Positions 45,711 through 56,005 of a DNA stretch of 64,000 nt are shown piece by piece. Position 1 is the stretch's first letter. Each line of letters starts with the position of its first letter. The notes under the pieces were generated by a model. That model was not told the DNA's origin. It saw nothing but the letters and a program-made list of their open reading frames with translations, and searched no databases. Origin of the DNA: Kitasatospora xanthocidica (GTDB taxonomy: Bacteria; Actinomycetota; Actinomycetes; Streptomycetales; Streptomycetaceae); assembly GCF_014656195.1 (NCBI RefSeq), contig NZ_BNBY01000001.1:361367-425366 (forward strand), given 5' to 3'. The position numbers were made by a program, and so were the translations under genes.

Positions 45711-46811
45711 GTGACTTTCAGCCAGACCCTCGCCTGCGCCCCGGCCCGCCCCGATCTCTCCGCACCACCGATGGGAACCCTCAGTCCGCCCGTCCCGCAC
45801 ACCGCGCTCGCCGAGGTCCTGGCCCGTTACCGGGTGGGGCGCCTGCTGACCGCAGAACCCGTCGCCGAAGGCCTGTTGAACCGGGGCTACCGGGTCACCA
45901 CCGAGGCCGGCGCGTACTTCCTGAAGTGCTACGTCGACTCCGCCACCGCCAGCCGCCCGAAGATCCTCGCCCACCACCGCGCGATGGCCGCGCTGAACAC
46001 CCTCGGACTGCCCGTCGCACCCCCGCTGGCCTGCGCCGAACGGTCCGGCACGGTGGCCGGCTGGGGCGGCCGGCTGTTCGCGCTGTTCCCGTGGACCGAT
46101 GGCCGACACCGGCACGGCACCGAGCTCGACCTCCCGGGGTGCGAGGAGCTCGGCGCGCTGCTCGGCCGCCTGCACGGCGCCCTCGACGACGTCTGCGCCC
46201 CCGTCGACCCGCCCGCCGGCTACCGCAGCGCCGACCCCGCCGACAGCGCCGGGATCGCCCGCGACCTGCGGCTGCACGCCCGCGAGCACCGCCCGTACGG
46301 GGAGCTGGACGCGCTGGTCGAGCAACGGCTCACGGAACGGCTGGAACTGCTCGCCGAACACGCCCACCGCCGCCCCGCCCCGCAGGCGGCCCCGCCCACC
46401 GGCTGGACCCACGGCGACTTCCACGGCCTCAACCTGCTGTACGACGAGGGCCCGGGGGGCGGCCGGGTGACGGGCGTCCTGGACTGGGACAAGCTCGGCC
46501 CGCAGCCGCGCGCCGAGGAGGCCGTCCGGGCCGCGACACTGCTCTTCAACGACCGGGCGTCCGGCGTCCTCGACCTGGTCCGGGTCCGCCGCTACTCACA
46601 GGCCTACCGGGCCTCCGGCGCCGCCACCGCCGAGCACCTGGCCGCCGCCGCCCACCGGGTCTGGTGGGAACGGCTGAACGACTTCTGGATGCTGCAGTGG
46701 CGCTACCAGCGGGCCGACCACCGGGCCGACCCGCTCTACCCCGCCTCGGCCGGCCAACTGGCGTGGTGGTGCCAGGAGTACGAGCAGGTCCTGGACGCCT
46801 TCGCCAACTGA
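45711..46811 (+). CDS. Aminoglycoside phosphotransferase-fold kinase
   Basis: The 366-aa protein has the APH/choline-kinase/homoserine-kinase-II fold: GLLNRGYRVTTEAGAYFLKCY (nucleotide-binding Lys), the Brenner-type motif WTHGDFHGLNLLYD and the metal motif GVLDWDKLG. The small-molecule substrate is unknown. Its overall shape resembles homoserine kinase type II and spectinomycin/fructosamine-like kinases more than resistance enzymes. It directly precedes a convergent Ser/Thr kinase gene. GTG 45711 is consistent with a leaderless transcript. ATG 45771 is an alternative start. Confidence 0.85.
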   Translation: MTFSQTLACAPARPDLSAPPMGTLSPPVPHTALAEVLARYRVGRLLTAEPVAEGLLNRGYRVTTEAGAYFLKCYVDSATASRPKILAHHRAMAALNTLGLPVAPPLACAERSGTVAGWGGRLFALFPWTDGRHRHGTELDLPGCEELGALLGRLHGALDDVCAPVDPPAGYRSADPADSAGIARDLRLHAREHRPYGELDALVEQRLTERLELLAEHAHRRPAPQAAPPTGWTHGDFHGLNLLYDEGPGGGRVTGVLDWDKLGPQPRAEEAVRAATLLFNDRASGVLDLVRVRRYSQAYRASGAATAEHLAAAAHRVWWERLNDFWMLQWRYQRADHRADPLYPASAGQLAWWCQEYEQVLDAFAN

Positions 46812-46816
46812 CCGGA

Positions 46817-48562
<1,746 letters not shown>

Positions 48563-48674
48563 CGCTCCTCGCCCCGGGCGTTCGCTCGGATCGCGGTGCC
48601 CTGTCGCTTTCGTATCCCCGAACGCTACCGCCTCCGGGGCGGACCCGTGCCACCCCCGAACCGGTCGGAAACCG

Positions 48675-50114
48675 TCAGAGCAGGCCATTCCGGTCGGACG
48701 GGACGTCGACCACCAGCACGTTCGCCGGGCGGTCGGCGTGGCTGAACTTGCCGCCGGTCTTCTTGTCGGCGTTGTTGACCACGATCGCGATGATGATGCC
48801 GGCGAGCACCAGCACGCCGATGATGATCCCGACCACGACCACGGCCGTCGAGCAGCCGCCGCTCGCCTTCGGCTGCTGGTACGGCGGCATCGGCTGCTGC
48901 GGCATCGGCTGCGGCGGCGGGGTGTGCGCCTGCTGGGGGAAGGGGTGCGGCGTGTGCGGGGCCTGCGGACGCGGGGTCTGGTAGGCCGGCGGCGGGGTCT
49001 GGTACTGCGGCTGCCCGCCCTGCTGCAGGTACTGGGGGTGCGGCGTGTGCGGGGCCTGCGGACGCGGGGTCTGGTAGGCCGGCGGCGGGGTCTGGTACTG
49101 CGGCTGCCCGCCCTGCTGCAGGTACTGGGGCGGCGGGGTCTGCGGGTTCTGCTGGGCGGCGTGCACCGAGCGCGGGCCCTCGTTGATCACCAGCGGGGTG
49201 CTGGCCTGCAGCTGGTGCCCGCTGCCGCCGCCCTTCGCCGCCTGGATCAGCCGCTCCGCCTCGTCCCGCATCGCCGCGGCGCTCTGGAACCGGTGCGCCG
49301 GGTCCTTGCGCAGCGCCTGGGCGACGAAGGCGTCCAGCTCGGGGGTGACCGAGCGGTTGAGGGCGGAGGGCGCCGGCGGCTCCTCCTGGACGTGCTTGTA
49401 GGCGATCGAGAAGGCCGAGTCGCCGTCGAAGACCAGCTGGCCGGTGAGCATCTCGAAGAGCATCACGCCGACCGAGTACAGGTCGGAGCGGGCGTCCACC
49501 GGCTTGCCGAGCGCCTGCTCGGGCGAGAGGTACTGCGGAGTGCCGACCACCATGCCGGTCTGCGTCATCGACGTGACGCCGGATTCCAGCGCCCGGGCGA
49601 TGCCGAAGTCCATGACCTTGACGTTGCCCTTGCGGTCGAACATGACGTTGCCGGGCTTGATGTCGCGGTGCACCAGGCCCATGTCGTGCGAGGCCTCCAG
49701 CGCGTTCAGCACGCCGACGGTGACCTTCAGGGCCTCCTCGGCGGGCATCGCGCCGTGCTGGGCGACCGACTCGTTGATCGCCTCGCGCAGGCCCTTGCCG
49801 TCGATCAGCTGCATGACGATGTACGGCGTGCTGGAGCCGTCCGGGGCGATGTCCTCGCCGCTGTCGTACACCGTGACGATGTTCGGGTGCTCCAGCCGGG
49901 CCACCGCCTGGGCCTCGCGGCGGAACCGCTCCTTGAACGAGTCGTCCCGGCCCAGCTCGCTGTGCATGCTCTTCAGCGCGACCTGCCGGTCCAGCACGCT
50001 GTCGTAGGCCAGGTGCACGGACGCCATGCCGCCCTCGCCCAGCAGCCGCTGCAGCACATAGCGGCCGTTGCCCAGGGAGAAGCCCTCGACCGCCGCGTTG
50101 CCGTGCTCGCTCAT
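48675..50114 (-). CDS. Transmembrane Ser/Thr protein kinase with Gln/Pro-rich linker
   Basis: The 479-aa kinase is a paralogue of its neighbour. The Hanks domain spans about 17-285, with Lys48, Asp151 (HRDIKPGNV) and Asp169 (DFG). The activation loop SMTQTGMVVGTPQYLSPEQ nearly matches that of the other kinase. The cytosolic linker (about 325-420) is rich in Gln, Pro and Tyr and contains a perfect 31-residue duplication. One transmembrane helix (about 427-449, STAVVVVGIIIGVLVLAG) leaves only about 30 outside residues, so there is no large sensor. ATG 50114 has AGAGGA upstream. The kinase gene pair is in tandem. Confidence 0.92.
   Translation of the reverse strand: MSEHGNAAVEGFSLGNGRYVLQRLLGEGGMASVHLAYDSVLDRQVALKSMHSELGRDDSFKERFRREAQAVARLEHPNIVTVYDSGEDIAPDGSSTPYIVMQLIDGKGLREAINESVAQHGAMPAEEALKVTVGVLNALEASHDMGLVHRDIKPGNVMFDRKGNVKVMDFGIARALESGVTSMTQTGMVVGTPQYLSPEQALGKPVDARSDLYSVGVMLFEMLTGQLVFDGDSAFSIAYKHVQEEPPAPSALNRSVTPELDAFVAQALRKDPAHRFQSAAAMRDEAERLIQAAKGGGSGHQLQASTPLVINEGPRSVHAAQQNPQTPPPQYLQQGGQPQYQTPPPAYQTPRPQAPHTPHPQYLQQGGQPQYQTPPPAYQTPRPQAPHTPHPFPQQAHTPPPQPMPQQPMPPYQQPKASGGCSTAVVVVGIIIGVLVLAGIIIAIVVNNADKKTGGKFSHADRPANVLVVDVPSDRNGLL
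48944..49129 (-). repeat. Perfect 93-bp tandem duplication in the kinase linker
   Basis: Two adjacent 93-bp units are identical base for base. They encode 31 residues each, containing QYLQQGGQPQYQTPPPAYQ and TPRPQAPHT. The reading frame is preserved. Identity at synonymous sites points to recent duplication and possible copy-number variation between strains. Confidence 0.9.
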
Positions 50115-50205
50115 GGTCCTCTGCTCCCCCTCGGCGCGGCCGTGCTGCCGCCACCGTGACGTTCGGTCTCGTCCGTGCGTGTGGGCCCGGCCCGCCGGCC
50201 TGGCG

Positions 50206-50246
50206 GACCCCTGTCGCGGCGGATCCACCGGCCTGCGACAGGGGTC
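50206..50246 (-). terminator. Hairpin behind the proteasome activator gene
   Basis: Arms 50206-50217 and 50235-50246 are perfect 12-nt inverted repeats with a 17-nt loop, in the 288-bp gap between bpa and the kinase gene. Confidence 0.65.
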
Positions 50247-50402
50247 AGGGTATCGGCTCGCGCCGACGGTGATCGGTCCAGGGCCGGTCCTGGGTCCGGG
50301 CCGTCGGCACCGGATCCCGGCGGTACGGCCCGGGGCGGATGGTCGTGGTACGTCCGGTCCGGCGGGCCGCCCGGCCCGCCGGCGGGTACCGGCGAGTAGC
50401 GG

Positions 50403-51017
50403 CTACAGGTACGGGCCGGAGCGGATGCCGCGGCCCTGGCCCGGCTCGTCCTCGTCCGGGTCGCCGCCGTGCAGGCCCGGCGGCAGCGCCCGCCGCATCT
50501 GCTCCAGCTGGGCCCGCGCCGCCATCTGCTGGGCGAACAGCGCGGTCTGGATGCCGTGGAACAGGCCCTCCAGCCAGCCGACCAGCTGGGCCTGGGCGAT
50601 CCGCAGCTCGGCCTCGGTCGGGATGGTGTCCTCGGTGAACGGCAGCGACAGCCGCTCCAGCTCGGCGACCAGCTCCGGGGCCAGGCCGAGTTCGAGCTCC
50701 TTGATCGAGCTCGCGTGGATGTCCTTCAGCCGGACCCGGCTCGCCTCGTCGAGGGGCGCCGCCCGGACCTCCTCCAACAGCTGCTTGATCATGCTGCCGA
50801 TGCGCATGACCTTGGCGGGCTGCTCGACCATCTCGGTCACCGGGAGCTCACGCGGCATGTCGCCGTCGTCGTCCGAGTCCCCCATCGGGCCGGCGAAACC
50901 CTGGCCCACCGGCAGCCCGTCCGGTCCGACGATCAGCACCTTCTGGCCGTCCTGCGGCTGCCCGCCGGCGGCCTGGTAGGGCTCCCGCGACGAGCGCTCG
51001 TTCATCGGATTCGTCAT
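50403..51017 (-). CDS. bpa: Bacterial proteasome activator (Bpa/PafE)
   Basis: Bpa forms an ATP-independent ring that opens the 20S proteasome gate for unfolded proteins. This 204-aa copy has the four-helix core (EQPAKVMRIGSMIKQLLEEVRAAPLD, SSIKELELGLAPELVAEL, AQAQLVGWLEGLFHGIQTALFAQQMAARAQ). The very C-terminus, SGPYL, is the proteasome-docking motif. Mycobacterial PafE ends GQYL, so one residue differs. ATG 51017 has GAGAGA about nine bases upstream. A start at 51026 would place that site too close. The 257-bp gap behind it toward the secreted-protein gene is empty. Confidence 0.9.
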   Translation of the reverse strand: MTNPMNERSSREPYQAAGGQPQDGQKVLIVGPDGLPVGQGFAGPMGDSDDDGDMPRELPVTEMVEQPAKVMRIGSMIKQLLEEVRAAPLDEASRVRLKDIHASSIKELELGLAPELVAELERLSLPFTEDTIPTEAELRIAQAQLVGWLEGLFHGIQTALFAQQMAARAQLEQMRRALPPGLHGGDPDEDEPGQGRGIRSGPYL

Positions 51018-51283
51018 GAACAACATTCTCTCTCACTGGGGTTGGTCGGGCGGAAGCCCCCGTTCGTCCCGCCGGCCTGCGCCACCCGTCACGAAGGTAC
51101 GCCCCCGAGCGCCGCGCGGGAATCCGTACGGGTACTCAGATCCCGTGCCGGGCGCGCCGACCGCCCCACGGAACCCGCACCGAACCTCCACCCCCACCAC
51201 CCGCCGCCGACGGCGCCGGCGACCCGGTCGGTCACCCTGGGGAACCGGTCACACACTCCCCGTCGCCCAGCCGCACCGTCGAC

Positions 51284-52111
51284 TCAGCGCCTCCGCAGCC
51301 GCAGGCCGACCAGCCCCAGGCCGCAGCCGATCAGACCCAGGCCGGCGCCCAGCGGGAGCTGGGTCGTGGAGGCGTCCTGCCAGCGGGCCGGCAGGACGAT
51401 CGGGACGGTGACGGCCGTGACGGGCCCGGCGGCCGCCGTGACCGCGTCCGGTGCGACGGCGTCGCCGCCGGCGGCCTGGTCCTGGGCGTCCGGGTCGCTC
51501 TCGACAGCCCGGTCCGGGGCCTGCTCGGACGCCTGGTCGACGGCCTGCTCCGGCGCCTGCTCCGGCGCCTGGTCCGGGGCCCGCTCCGGCGCCTGCTCCA
51601 CGGCGGCGTCGGAACGCTCCGGCAGCAACGCCGGGCGGTGCCGGTGGGCCCGGGGGAAGTCGCCGTCCTGGTGCGACCGCGGGCCGGGGCGCAGCGGCGG
51701 CGCGGCCGCCGGGGTGGGCGCGGCCGGGTGCGCCGGGGCCTCCTCCGCACCGGCCGGGCTCGCGGCGCCCCCCGTACTCGCCGCGCCCGCCGCGCCCGCC
51801 GCGCCCGCTGCGCCCGCCGCGCCCGTCGCGCCCAGCCCGACGCCGGGCGTCGGCGCGGAGGGCGGAGCAGCCGAGGGGAAGGGAGCGGGTGTGGGGAAGG
51901 GAGCGGGCGAGACCCCCGCCGAGGGCGAGGGCATCGCCGCCGCCGCCGCCGACGCGGCGGCCAGCGGGAGCGCGAGCCCCAGCACGGCCGCCGCGAACAG
52001 CCGCTGGGCGCGGCCCGGGTGCGGGTGGCGGGCGGACGGGTGGCGACGGGTACGACGGCGGTGCGGCTCCCGGGGCAGCGGCCCGAGGCGTGCGTGCGGC
52101 GATGCGGCCAC
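51284..52111 (-). CDS. Secreted, membrane-anchored Ala/Pro/Gln-rich protein
   Basis: I do not recognise a domain in this 275-aa protein. It has a basic start, a signal helix (RLFAAAVLGLALPLAAASAAA) and Ala/Pro/Gly low-complexity regions. One is encoded by a 9-bp GCCCGCCGC repeat near 51790-51830. A QAPEQAP-type repeat (EQAPDQAPEQAPEQAVDQ) follows. A C-terminal hydrophobic helix (LPLGAGLGLIGCGLGLVGL) ending RLRRR anchors it outside the membrane. It looks like a wall-spanning stalk. No LPxTG motif is present. GTG 52111 has GAAGGA eight bases upstream. Confidence 0.65.
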   Translation of the reverse strand: MAASPHARLGPLPREPHRRRTRRHPSARHPHPGRAQRLFAAAVLGLALPLAAASAAAAAMPSPSAGVSPAPFPTPAPFPSAAPPSAPTPGVGLGATGAAGAAGAAGAAGAASTGGAASPAGAEEAPAHPAAPTPAAAPPLRPGPRSHQDGDFPRAHRHRPALLPERSDAAVEQAPERAPDQAPEQAPEQAVDQASEQAPDRAVESDPDAQDQAAGGDAVAPDAVTAAAGPVTAVTVPIVLPARWQDASTTQLPLGAGLGLIGCGLGLVGLRLRRR

Positions 52112-52264
52112 GGTCGGAGTCCTTCCGACGGCCGCCCGCGCCCGGGGGCGGGGTCGGCGGCGGGACAGCTCCGGACCAGCGTCGCACGGCCCGACAATCC
52201 AGGCATTTCGGACACGTACCCGGTCGGTCGCCGCACCGCGCCGCCCCTCGGGCCGGCCCGGCGA

Positions 52265-53242
52265 TCAGGCCCGCAGGACGACCTTGCCGACCTGCTCGCC
52301 GGCCTCCAGCACCCGGTGCCCCTCCCCCGCGTCGGTCAGCGGCAGCACCCGGTCCACCACCGGCTTCACCACCCCGGACTCGACCAGCGGCCACACGTGC
52401 TCCCGCACCGCCGCCACGATCGCCGCCTTCTCCGCCAGCGGCCGCCCGCGCAGGTTGGTGGCGATCACCGCCGCCCGCTTGCGCAGCAGCGCGTTGAGGT
52501 CCAGCTCGCCCTTCACCCCGCCCTGCAGCCCGATGATCACCAGCCGCCCGTTGACCGCCAGCGCGTCCACGTTCCGCTGCAGGTACTTGGCGCCCATGAT
52601 GTCCAGGATCACGTCCGCCCCGGCCCCGCCGGTGGCCTCGCGGAGCGCCTCGACGAAGTCCTGCCGGCGGTAGTCGATCACGATGTCCGCCCCCAGCTCG
52701 GTGCACCGCGCCAGCTTCTCGGCACTGCCCGCGGTGACCGCGACCCGCGCGCCGACCGCCTTGGCCAGCTGGATCGCCATCGTCCCGATGCCGCTCGCGC
52801 CGCCGTGCAGCAGCACGGTCTCGCCGGGCCGCAGGTGCGCGGTGAGGAAGACGTTGGACCACACCGTGCAGGCGACCTCCGGCAGCGCCGCGGCCTGCTC
52901 CGGGCTCAGCCCCGCGGGCACCGGCAGCAGCTGCCCGCTCGGCACCGCGACCCGCTGGGCGTAGCCGCCGCCCGACAGCAGCGCGCACACCTCGTCGCCG
53001 ACCGCCCAGCCGGACACCCCGGCCCCGAGCGCGACGATCCGCCCGGCGCACTCCAGCCCGGGGTAGGGCGAGGCGCCGGGCGGCGGGTTGTAGAAGCCCT
53101 GCCGCTGGAGCAGGTCGGCGCGGTTGACGGCGGTGGCCGTCACCTCGACCAGGACCTCGCCGTCGGCGGGCACCGGGTCGGGCACCTCGGCCCACACCAG
53201 TGCCTCGGGACCACCGGGTACGGGAATCGTCATCGCATGCAT
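52265..53242 (-). CDS. NAD(P)H:quinone oxidoreductase (PIG3/TP53I3-like MDR)
   Basis: The 325-aa enzyme has the PIG3-type pattern: VTATAVNRADLLQRQGFYNPPPGAS near residue 35, LHGGASGIGTMAIQLAKAVGA (nucleotide fold, about 144-164) and LEAGEQVGKVVL at the end. Zinc ligands are absent. It probably reduces quinones or similar one-electron acceptors with NADPH. ATG 53240-53242 follows TAGGTT by six bases, the leaderless arrangement. An ATG nine bases inside is also possible. Confidence 0.9.
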   Translation of the reverse strand: MHAMTIPVPGGPEALVWAEVPDPVPADGEVLVEVTATAVNRADLLQRQGFYNPPPGASPYPGLECAGRIVALGAGVSGWAVGDEVCALLSGGGYAQRVAVPSGQLLPVPAGLSPEQAAALPEVACTVWSNVFLTAHLRPGETVLLHGGASGIGTMAIQLAKAVGARVAVTAGSAEKLARCTELGADIVIDYRRQDFVEALREATGGAGADVILDIMGAKYLQRNVDALAVNGRLVIIGLQGGVKGELDLNALLRKRAAVIATNLRGRPLAEKAAIVAAVREHVWPLVESGVVKPVVDRVLPLTDAGEGHRVLEAGEQVGKVVLRA

Positions 53243-53254
53243 GCCCCGAACCTA
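53243..53254 (-). promoter_or_regulatory. Leaderless-type -10 of the quinone oxidoreductase gene
   Basis: TAGGTT (53249-53254, minus strand) ends six bases before ATG. Confidence 0.5.
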
Positions 53255-53305
53255 CTGCGCGTCAGGGCGGTTCGCGGGCAGCGCCCGCACGGTCCGGCCG
53301 TCCGG

Positions 53306-54352
53306 TCAGCCGGCCGCCTTGATGACGATCACCCGGTCGGTGAGCTGCAGCACGGCGGCCTCCGGCTCGGTGTAGTTGAGCACCCGCCGGCCGCGGACCA
53401 CCGCGACCACCAGGTCCGCGCACTCGCGCGGGCTGTGCCCGGCCTCGGCGCGGGTGACCGGACGCTCCACCACGTCCAGCCCGTTGCCGTACGTCAGCAG
53501 GTCCTCCATCACCGCGCCGGCGTGCGGGCTGAGCATCGACATCCCGAGCAGCCGCCCGGCCGAGCTGGAGCTGGTGACCACCACGTCGGCACCGCTCTGC
53601 CGCAGCAGCGGGGCGTTCTCGTCCTCCCGTACGGCGGCGACCACGGTGGCGCCCTTGTTCAGCTGGCGCGCCGTCAAGGTGATCAGCACGGCGGTGTCGT
53701 CCCGCTCGGGCGCGACCACCACCCGGGCCGCCGCGGGCAGGGCGGCCCGCACCAGCGTGTCGGTGCGGGTGGCGTCGCCGACCACCCCGACCAGGCCCTG
53801 CTGCGCGGCTTGGTCGATCACCTTGCGCTGCGGGTCGACGACGACGATCTCCTCCTTCTTCACCCCCTGCCCGAGCAGGGTGTCGACGGCACTGCGGCCC
53901 TTCGTCCCGTACCCGATGACGACGGTGTGCTCGTGCACGGTGGACCTCCAGCGGTTCAACCGCCATTGCAGGCGGGTCCGTTCGGTGAGCACCTCCAGCG
54001 TGGTGCCGACCAGGATGATCAGGAACACCACGCGCAGCGGGGTGATCACGAAGATGTTGGTGATCCGGGCGCCGTCGCTGAACGGCGTGATGTCGCCGTA
54101 CCCGGTGGTGGAGAGCGTCACGGTGGCGTAGTACGCCGCGTCGAGGAAGCTGACCCCGCCCCCGGCGTTGTCGTTGTAGCCGTCCCGGTCGAGGTAGACG
54201 ATCAGCGTGGTGGCGACCAGGACGGCGAGCGCCACCAGCAGCCGCGAGCCGACCTGCCGCACGGCGGGCGCGGCCCGGCGGGCGGGCAGCACGATCCCGC
54301 CGTCCGACCACGGATCCGCCCCGGTCGCCCCGGCCCGTCGCATCCGACTCAT
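53306..54352 (-). CDS. Two-helix potassium channel with RCK (TrkA-N) domain
   Basis: The 348-aa protein has a pore module with helix 1 (about 38-54), a pore loop whose selectivity filter TTGYGD is at 82-87, and helix 2 (NIFVITPLRVVFLIILVGTTLE). A cytosolic RCK/TrkA-N domain follows (VVIGYGTKGRSAVDTLLGQG), with VVGDATRTDTLVRAALP. Such channels (MthK- or Kch-like) pass K+ under ligand control by nucleotides or Ca2+. The last third includes a TrkA-C-like part. The N-terminal cytosolic stretch is short. ATG 54352 follows GGTGGA. Confidence 0.92.
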   Translation of the reverse strand: MSRMRRAGATGADPWSDGGIVLPARRAAPAVRQVGSRLLVALAVLVATTLIVYLDRDGYNDNAGGGVSFLDAAYYATVTLSTTGYGDITPFSDGARITNIFVITPLRVVFLIILVGTTLEVLTERTRLQWRLNRWRSTVHEHTVVIGYGTKGRSAVDTLLGQGVKKEEIVVVDPQRKVIDQAAQQGLVGVVGDATRTDTLVRAALPAAARVVVAPERDDTAVLITLTARQLNKGATVVAAVREDENAPLLRQSGADVVVTSSSSAGRLLGMSMLSPHAGAVMEDLLTYGNGLDVVERPVTRAEAGHSPRECADLVVAVVRGRRVLNYTEPEAAVLQLTDRVIVIKAAG

Positions 54353-54439
54353 GCGTCCACCCCGCCGCACACGCTCCGCTCGCTCACATGCCCACCCCGC
54401 CGGAAACGCACCCCTCGACGGCTCCCCCACCCCGCTCGC

Positions 54440-55648
54440 TCACGGCACCTCCAGCAGCTCGACCGTCTCCCCCGCCGCCGCCCCGCCGGGCGGGACCACG
54501 GCCAGGGCGTCGGCCCGGGCGAGGCCGCGCAGCATCGCGGGCCCGTCGAAGGCGAGCGGCACGACGCCCCCCGCGGTGCGCCGGACGGGCTGCAGCCGGG
54601 TGTCCGCCGGGTGCCCGGGCAGCGCGGCCGCGGCGGGTGCGAGGACGGGGGCGCCGACGGTCCGCCCGCTGCGGGCGTGCAGCAGCGGCAGGGCGAGCGT
54701 GACCGTCCCGGCGACGGCGGCCAGCGGGTTCCCCGGCAGGCCGACGAGGTGGCGCCCGCCGGGGAGTTCGGCCAGCAGCATGGGGTGTCCGGGCCGGACG
54801 GCCACGCCGTCCACCAGCAGCCGGGCGCCGGCCTCGGCGAGCGCCCGGTGCAGGTGGTCGACCGGCCCGGCGGCCGTCCCGCCGGTGGTGACCACGATGT
54901 CGGCGGTGGAGTGCCGCAGCGCGTCCCGGAGCAGCCCGAAGTCGTCGCGCACGTACCGCACTTCGCCGACCTCGGCGCCGGCGGCCCGCAGCCAGTGCGG
55001 CAGCAGCGGCCCGAGCGCGTCCCGGACCAGGCCCGGGCCGGGGATCCCGGAGTCCAGCAACTCGTCGCCCAGGACGAGCAGTTGGACCACCGGGCGGCGG
55101 CGGACGAGCAGCCGGTCGTGGCCGCAGGCGGCGGCCAGGCCGAGCACGGCCGGTCCGACCGGGGTGCCGGCCGGCAGCAACTCCTCGCCCCGGCGGCACT
55201 CCTGGCCGCGCGGCCGGACGTCCTGGCCGGTGGTCAACCGGTCGGGCCCGTGTTCGTGGAGCAGCGCGCCGTCCGTCCGGCCGTGCTCGCGGCGCAGGAC
55301 GGCGGTGGCGCCGGAGGGCAGCCGGGCGCCGGTGGCGATCTCCACGGCGCCGCCGTCGGCCAGCGGCGCCGGTTCGTCCGGTCCGGCCAGCACCCGGCCG
55401 GCGACCCGCCACGGGCCGGGACCGGCGACCGCCCAGCCGTCCATCGCGGAGGTGTCGAAGGCGGGCAGGTCGGTCAGCGCGGCGAGCGGCTCGGCGAGGG
55501 TGTGCCCGAGCGCTTCGGCCAGTGGCAGCCCGGTCCCGGGCAGCGGGCGCAGTCCGGCCCGGCGCGCGGTCTCGCGGGCCCGGGGCCAGGTCTCCACGGC
55601 GGGGCCGGTGGACGGGGCGGCCACGGTGGTCTGCCCGACCGCGCTCAC
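54440..55648 (-). CDS. moeA: Molybdopterin molybdenumtransferase
   Basis: MoeA inserts molybdate into adenylylated molybdopterin. The 402-aa protein carries FDTSAMDGWAVAG near residue 74, TGARLPSGATAVLRREH, the MoCF-type motif DIVVTTGGTAAGPVDH and GLPGNPLAAVAGTVTLAL. GTG 55648 overlaps the stop codon of the DUF6457 gene in a GTGA junction. The longer frame start would lie inside that gene. Most homologues have SxGxS/D variants of the active loop; here it reads TGGTAAGPVDH. Cofactor biosynthesis genes moaA-C are not in the window. Confidence 0.9.
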   Translation of the reverse strand: MSAVGQTTVAAPSTGPAVETWPRARETARRAGLRPLPGTGLPLAEALGHTLAEPLAALTDLPAFDTSAMDGWAVAGPGPWRVAGRVLAGPDEPAPLADGGAVEIATGARLPSGATAVLRREHGRTDGALLHEHGPDRLTTGQDVRPRGQECRRGEELLPAGTPVGPAVLGLAAACGHDRLLVRRRPVVQLLVLGDELLDSGIPGPGLVRDALGPLLPHWLRAAGAEVGEVRYVRDDFGLLRDALRHSTADIVVTTGGTAAGPVDHLHRALAEAGARLLVDGVAVRPGHPMLLAELPGGRHLVGLPGNPLAAVAGTVTLALPLLHARSGRTVGAPVLAPAAAALPGHPADTRLQPVRRTAGGVVPLAFDGPAMLRGLARADALAVVPPGGAAAGETVELLEVP

Positions 55649-55908
55649 TGCTCGCCCGGCCGGTCGGCGGCGACCCACCGCTCGGCGAGGGCCTCGGTCC
55701 GCCGGGAGGCCTCGGCGACCGCCTCCGGCCCGCCGCCCTGCTGGGCCGCGGCGTAGCCGATCAGGAAGGCGGTCAGCGGAGCGGCCGGCCGGGCCACTCC
55801 GTGCGCGACCACCCGGGCCAGGTCGAGCAGACCTCGGACGTCGACGTCCAGGTCGATGCCCAGCTCGGCCTTGGCCTCGGCGATCCAGTCATCCAGCGTG
55901 CGCTCCAT
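55645..55908 (-). CDS. DUF6457 domain protein in a molybdenum cofactor cluster
   Basis: This 87-aa helical protein starts MERTLDDWIAEAKAELGIDLDVDV and contains LLDLARVVAHGVARPAAPLTAFLIGYAA. It fits the small DUF6457 family, which is tied to MobA/MoeA genes in actinobacteria. The DLARVVAHGVARPAAPLTAFLIGYA signature resembles the helical region that is fused to MobA-like proteins in some species. The function is unknown; a partner or stabiliser of MobA is plausible. The stop codon overlaps the moeA start. ATG 55908 was chosen over a longer frame. Confidence 0.75.
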   Translation of the reverse strand: MERTLDDWIAEAKAELGIDLDVDVRGLLDLARVVAHGVARPAAPLTAFLIGYAAAQQGGGPEAVAEASRRTEALAERWVAADRPGEQ

Positions 55909-56005
55909 GCGCCCATGCTGCCTGATCGGCGGTTTCCCGGGGGTGTTCACCCCGTGTGCGGGGCGCGTCGTTTCCCTCACGGGCCGGTGGCGGCTGCGGT
56001 GAGGG

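Noticed and set aside
45711..46811. Aminoglycoside resistance gene
   Set aside because: The fold is right, but the gene has core-genome context and resembles homoserine-kinase-like members. Resistance cannot be supported.
51638..55756. 1372-codon open frame on the plus strand
   Set aside because: It runs antisense across four well-supported genes (secreted protein, quinone reductase, K+ channel, moeA), with His/Arg/Gln-rich translation typical of a shadow frame.
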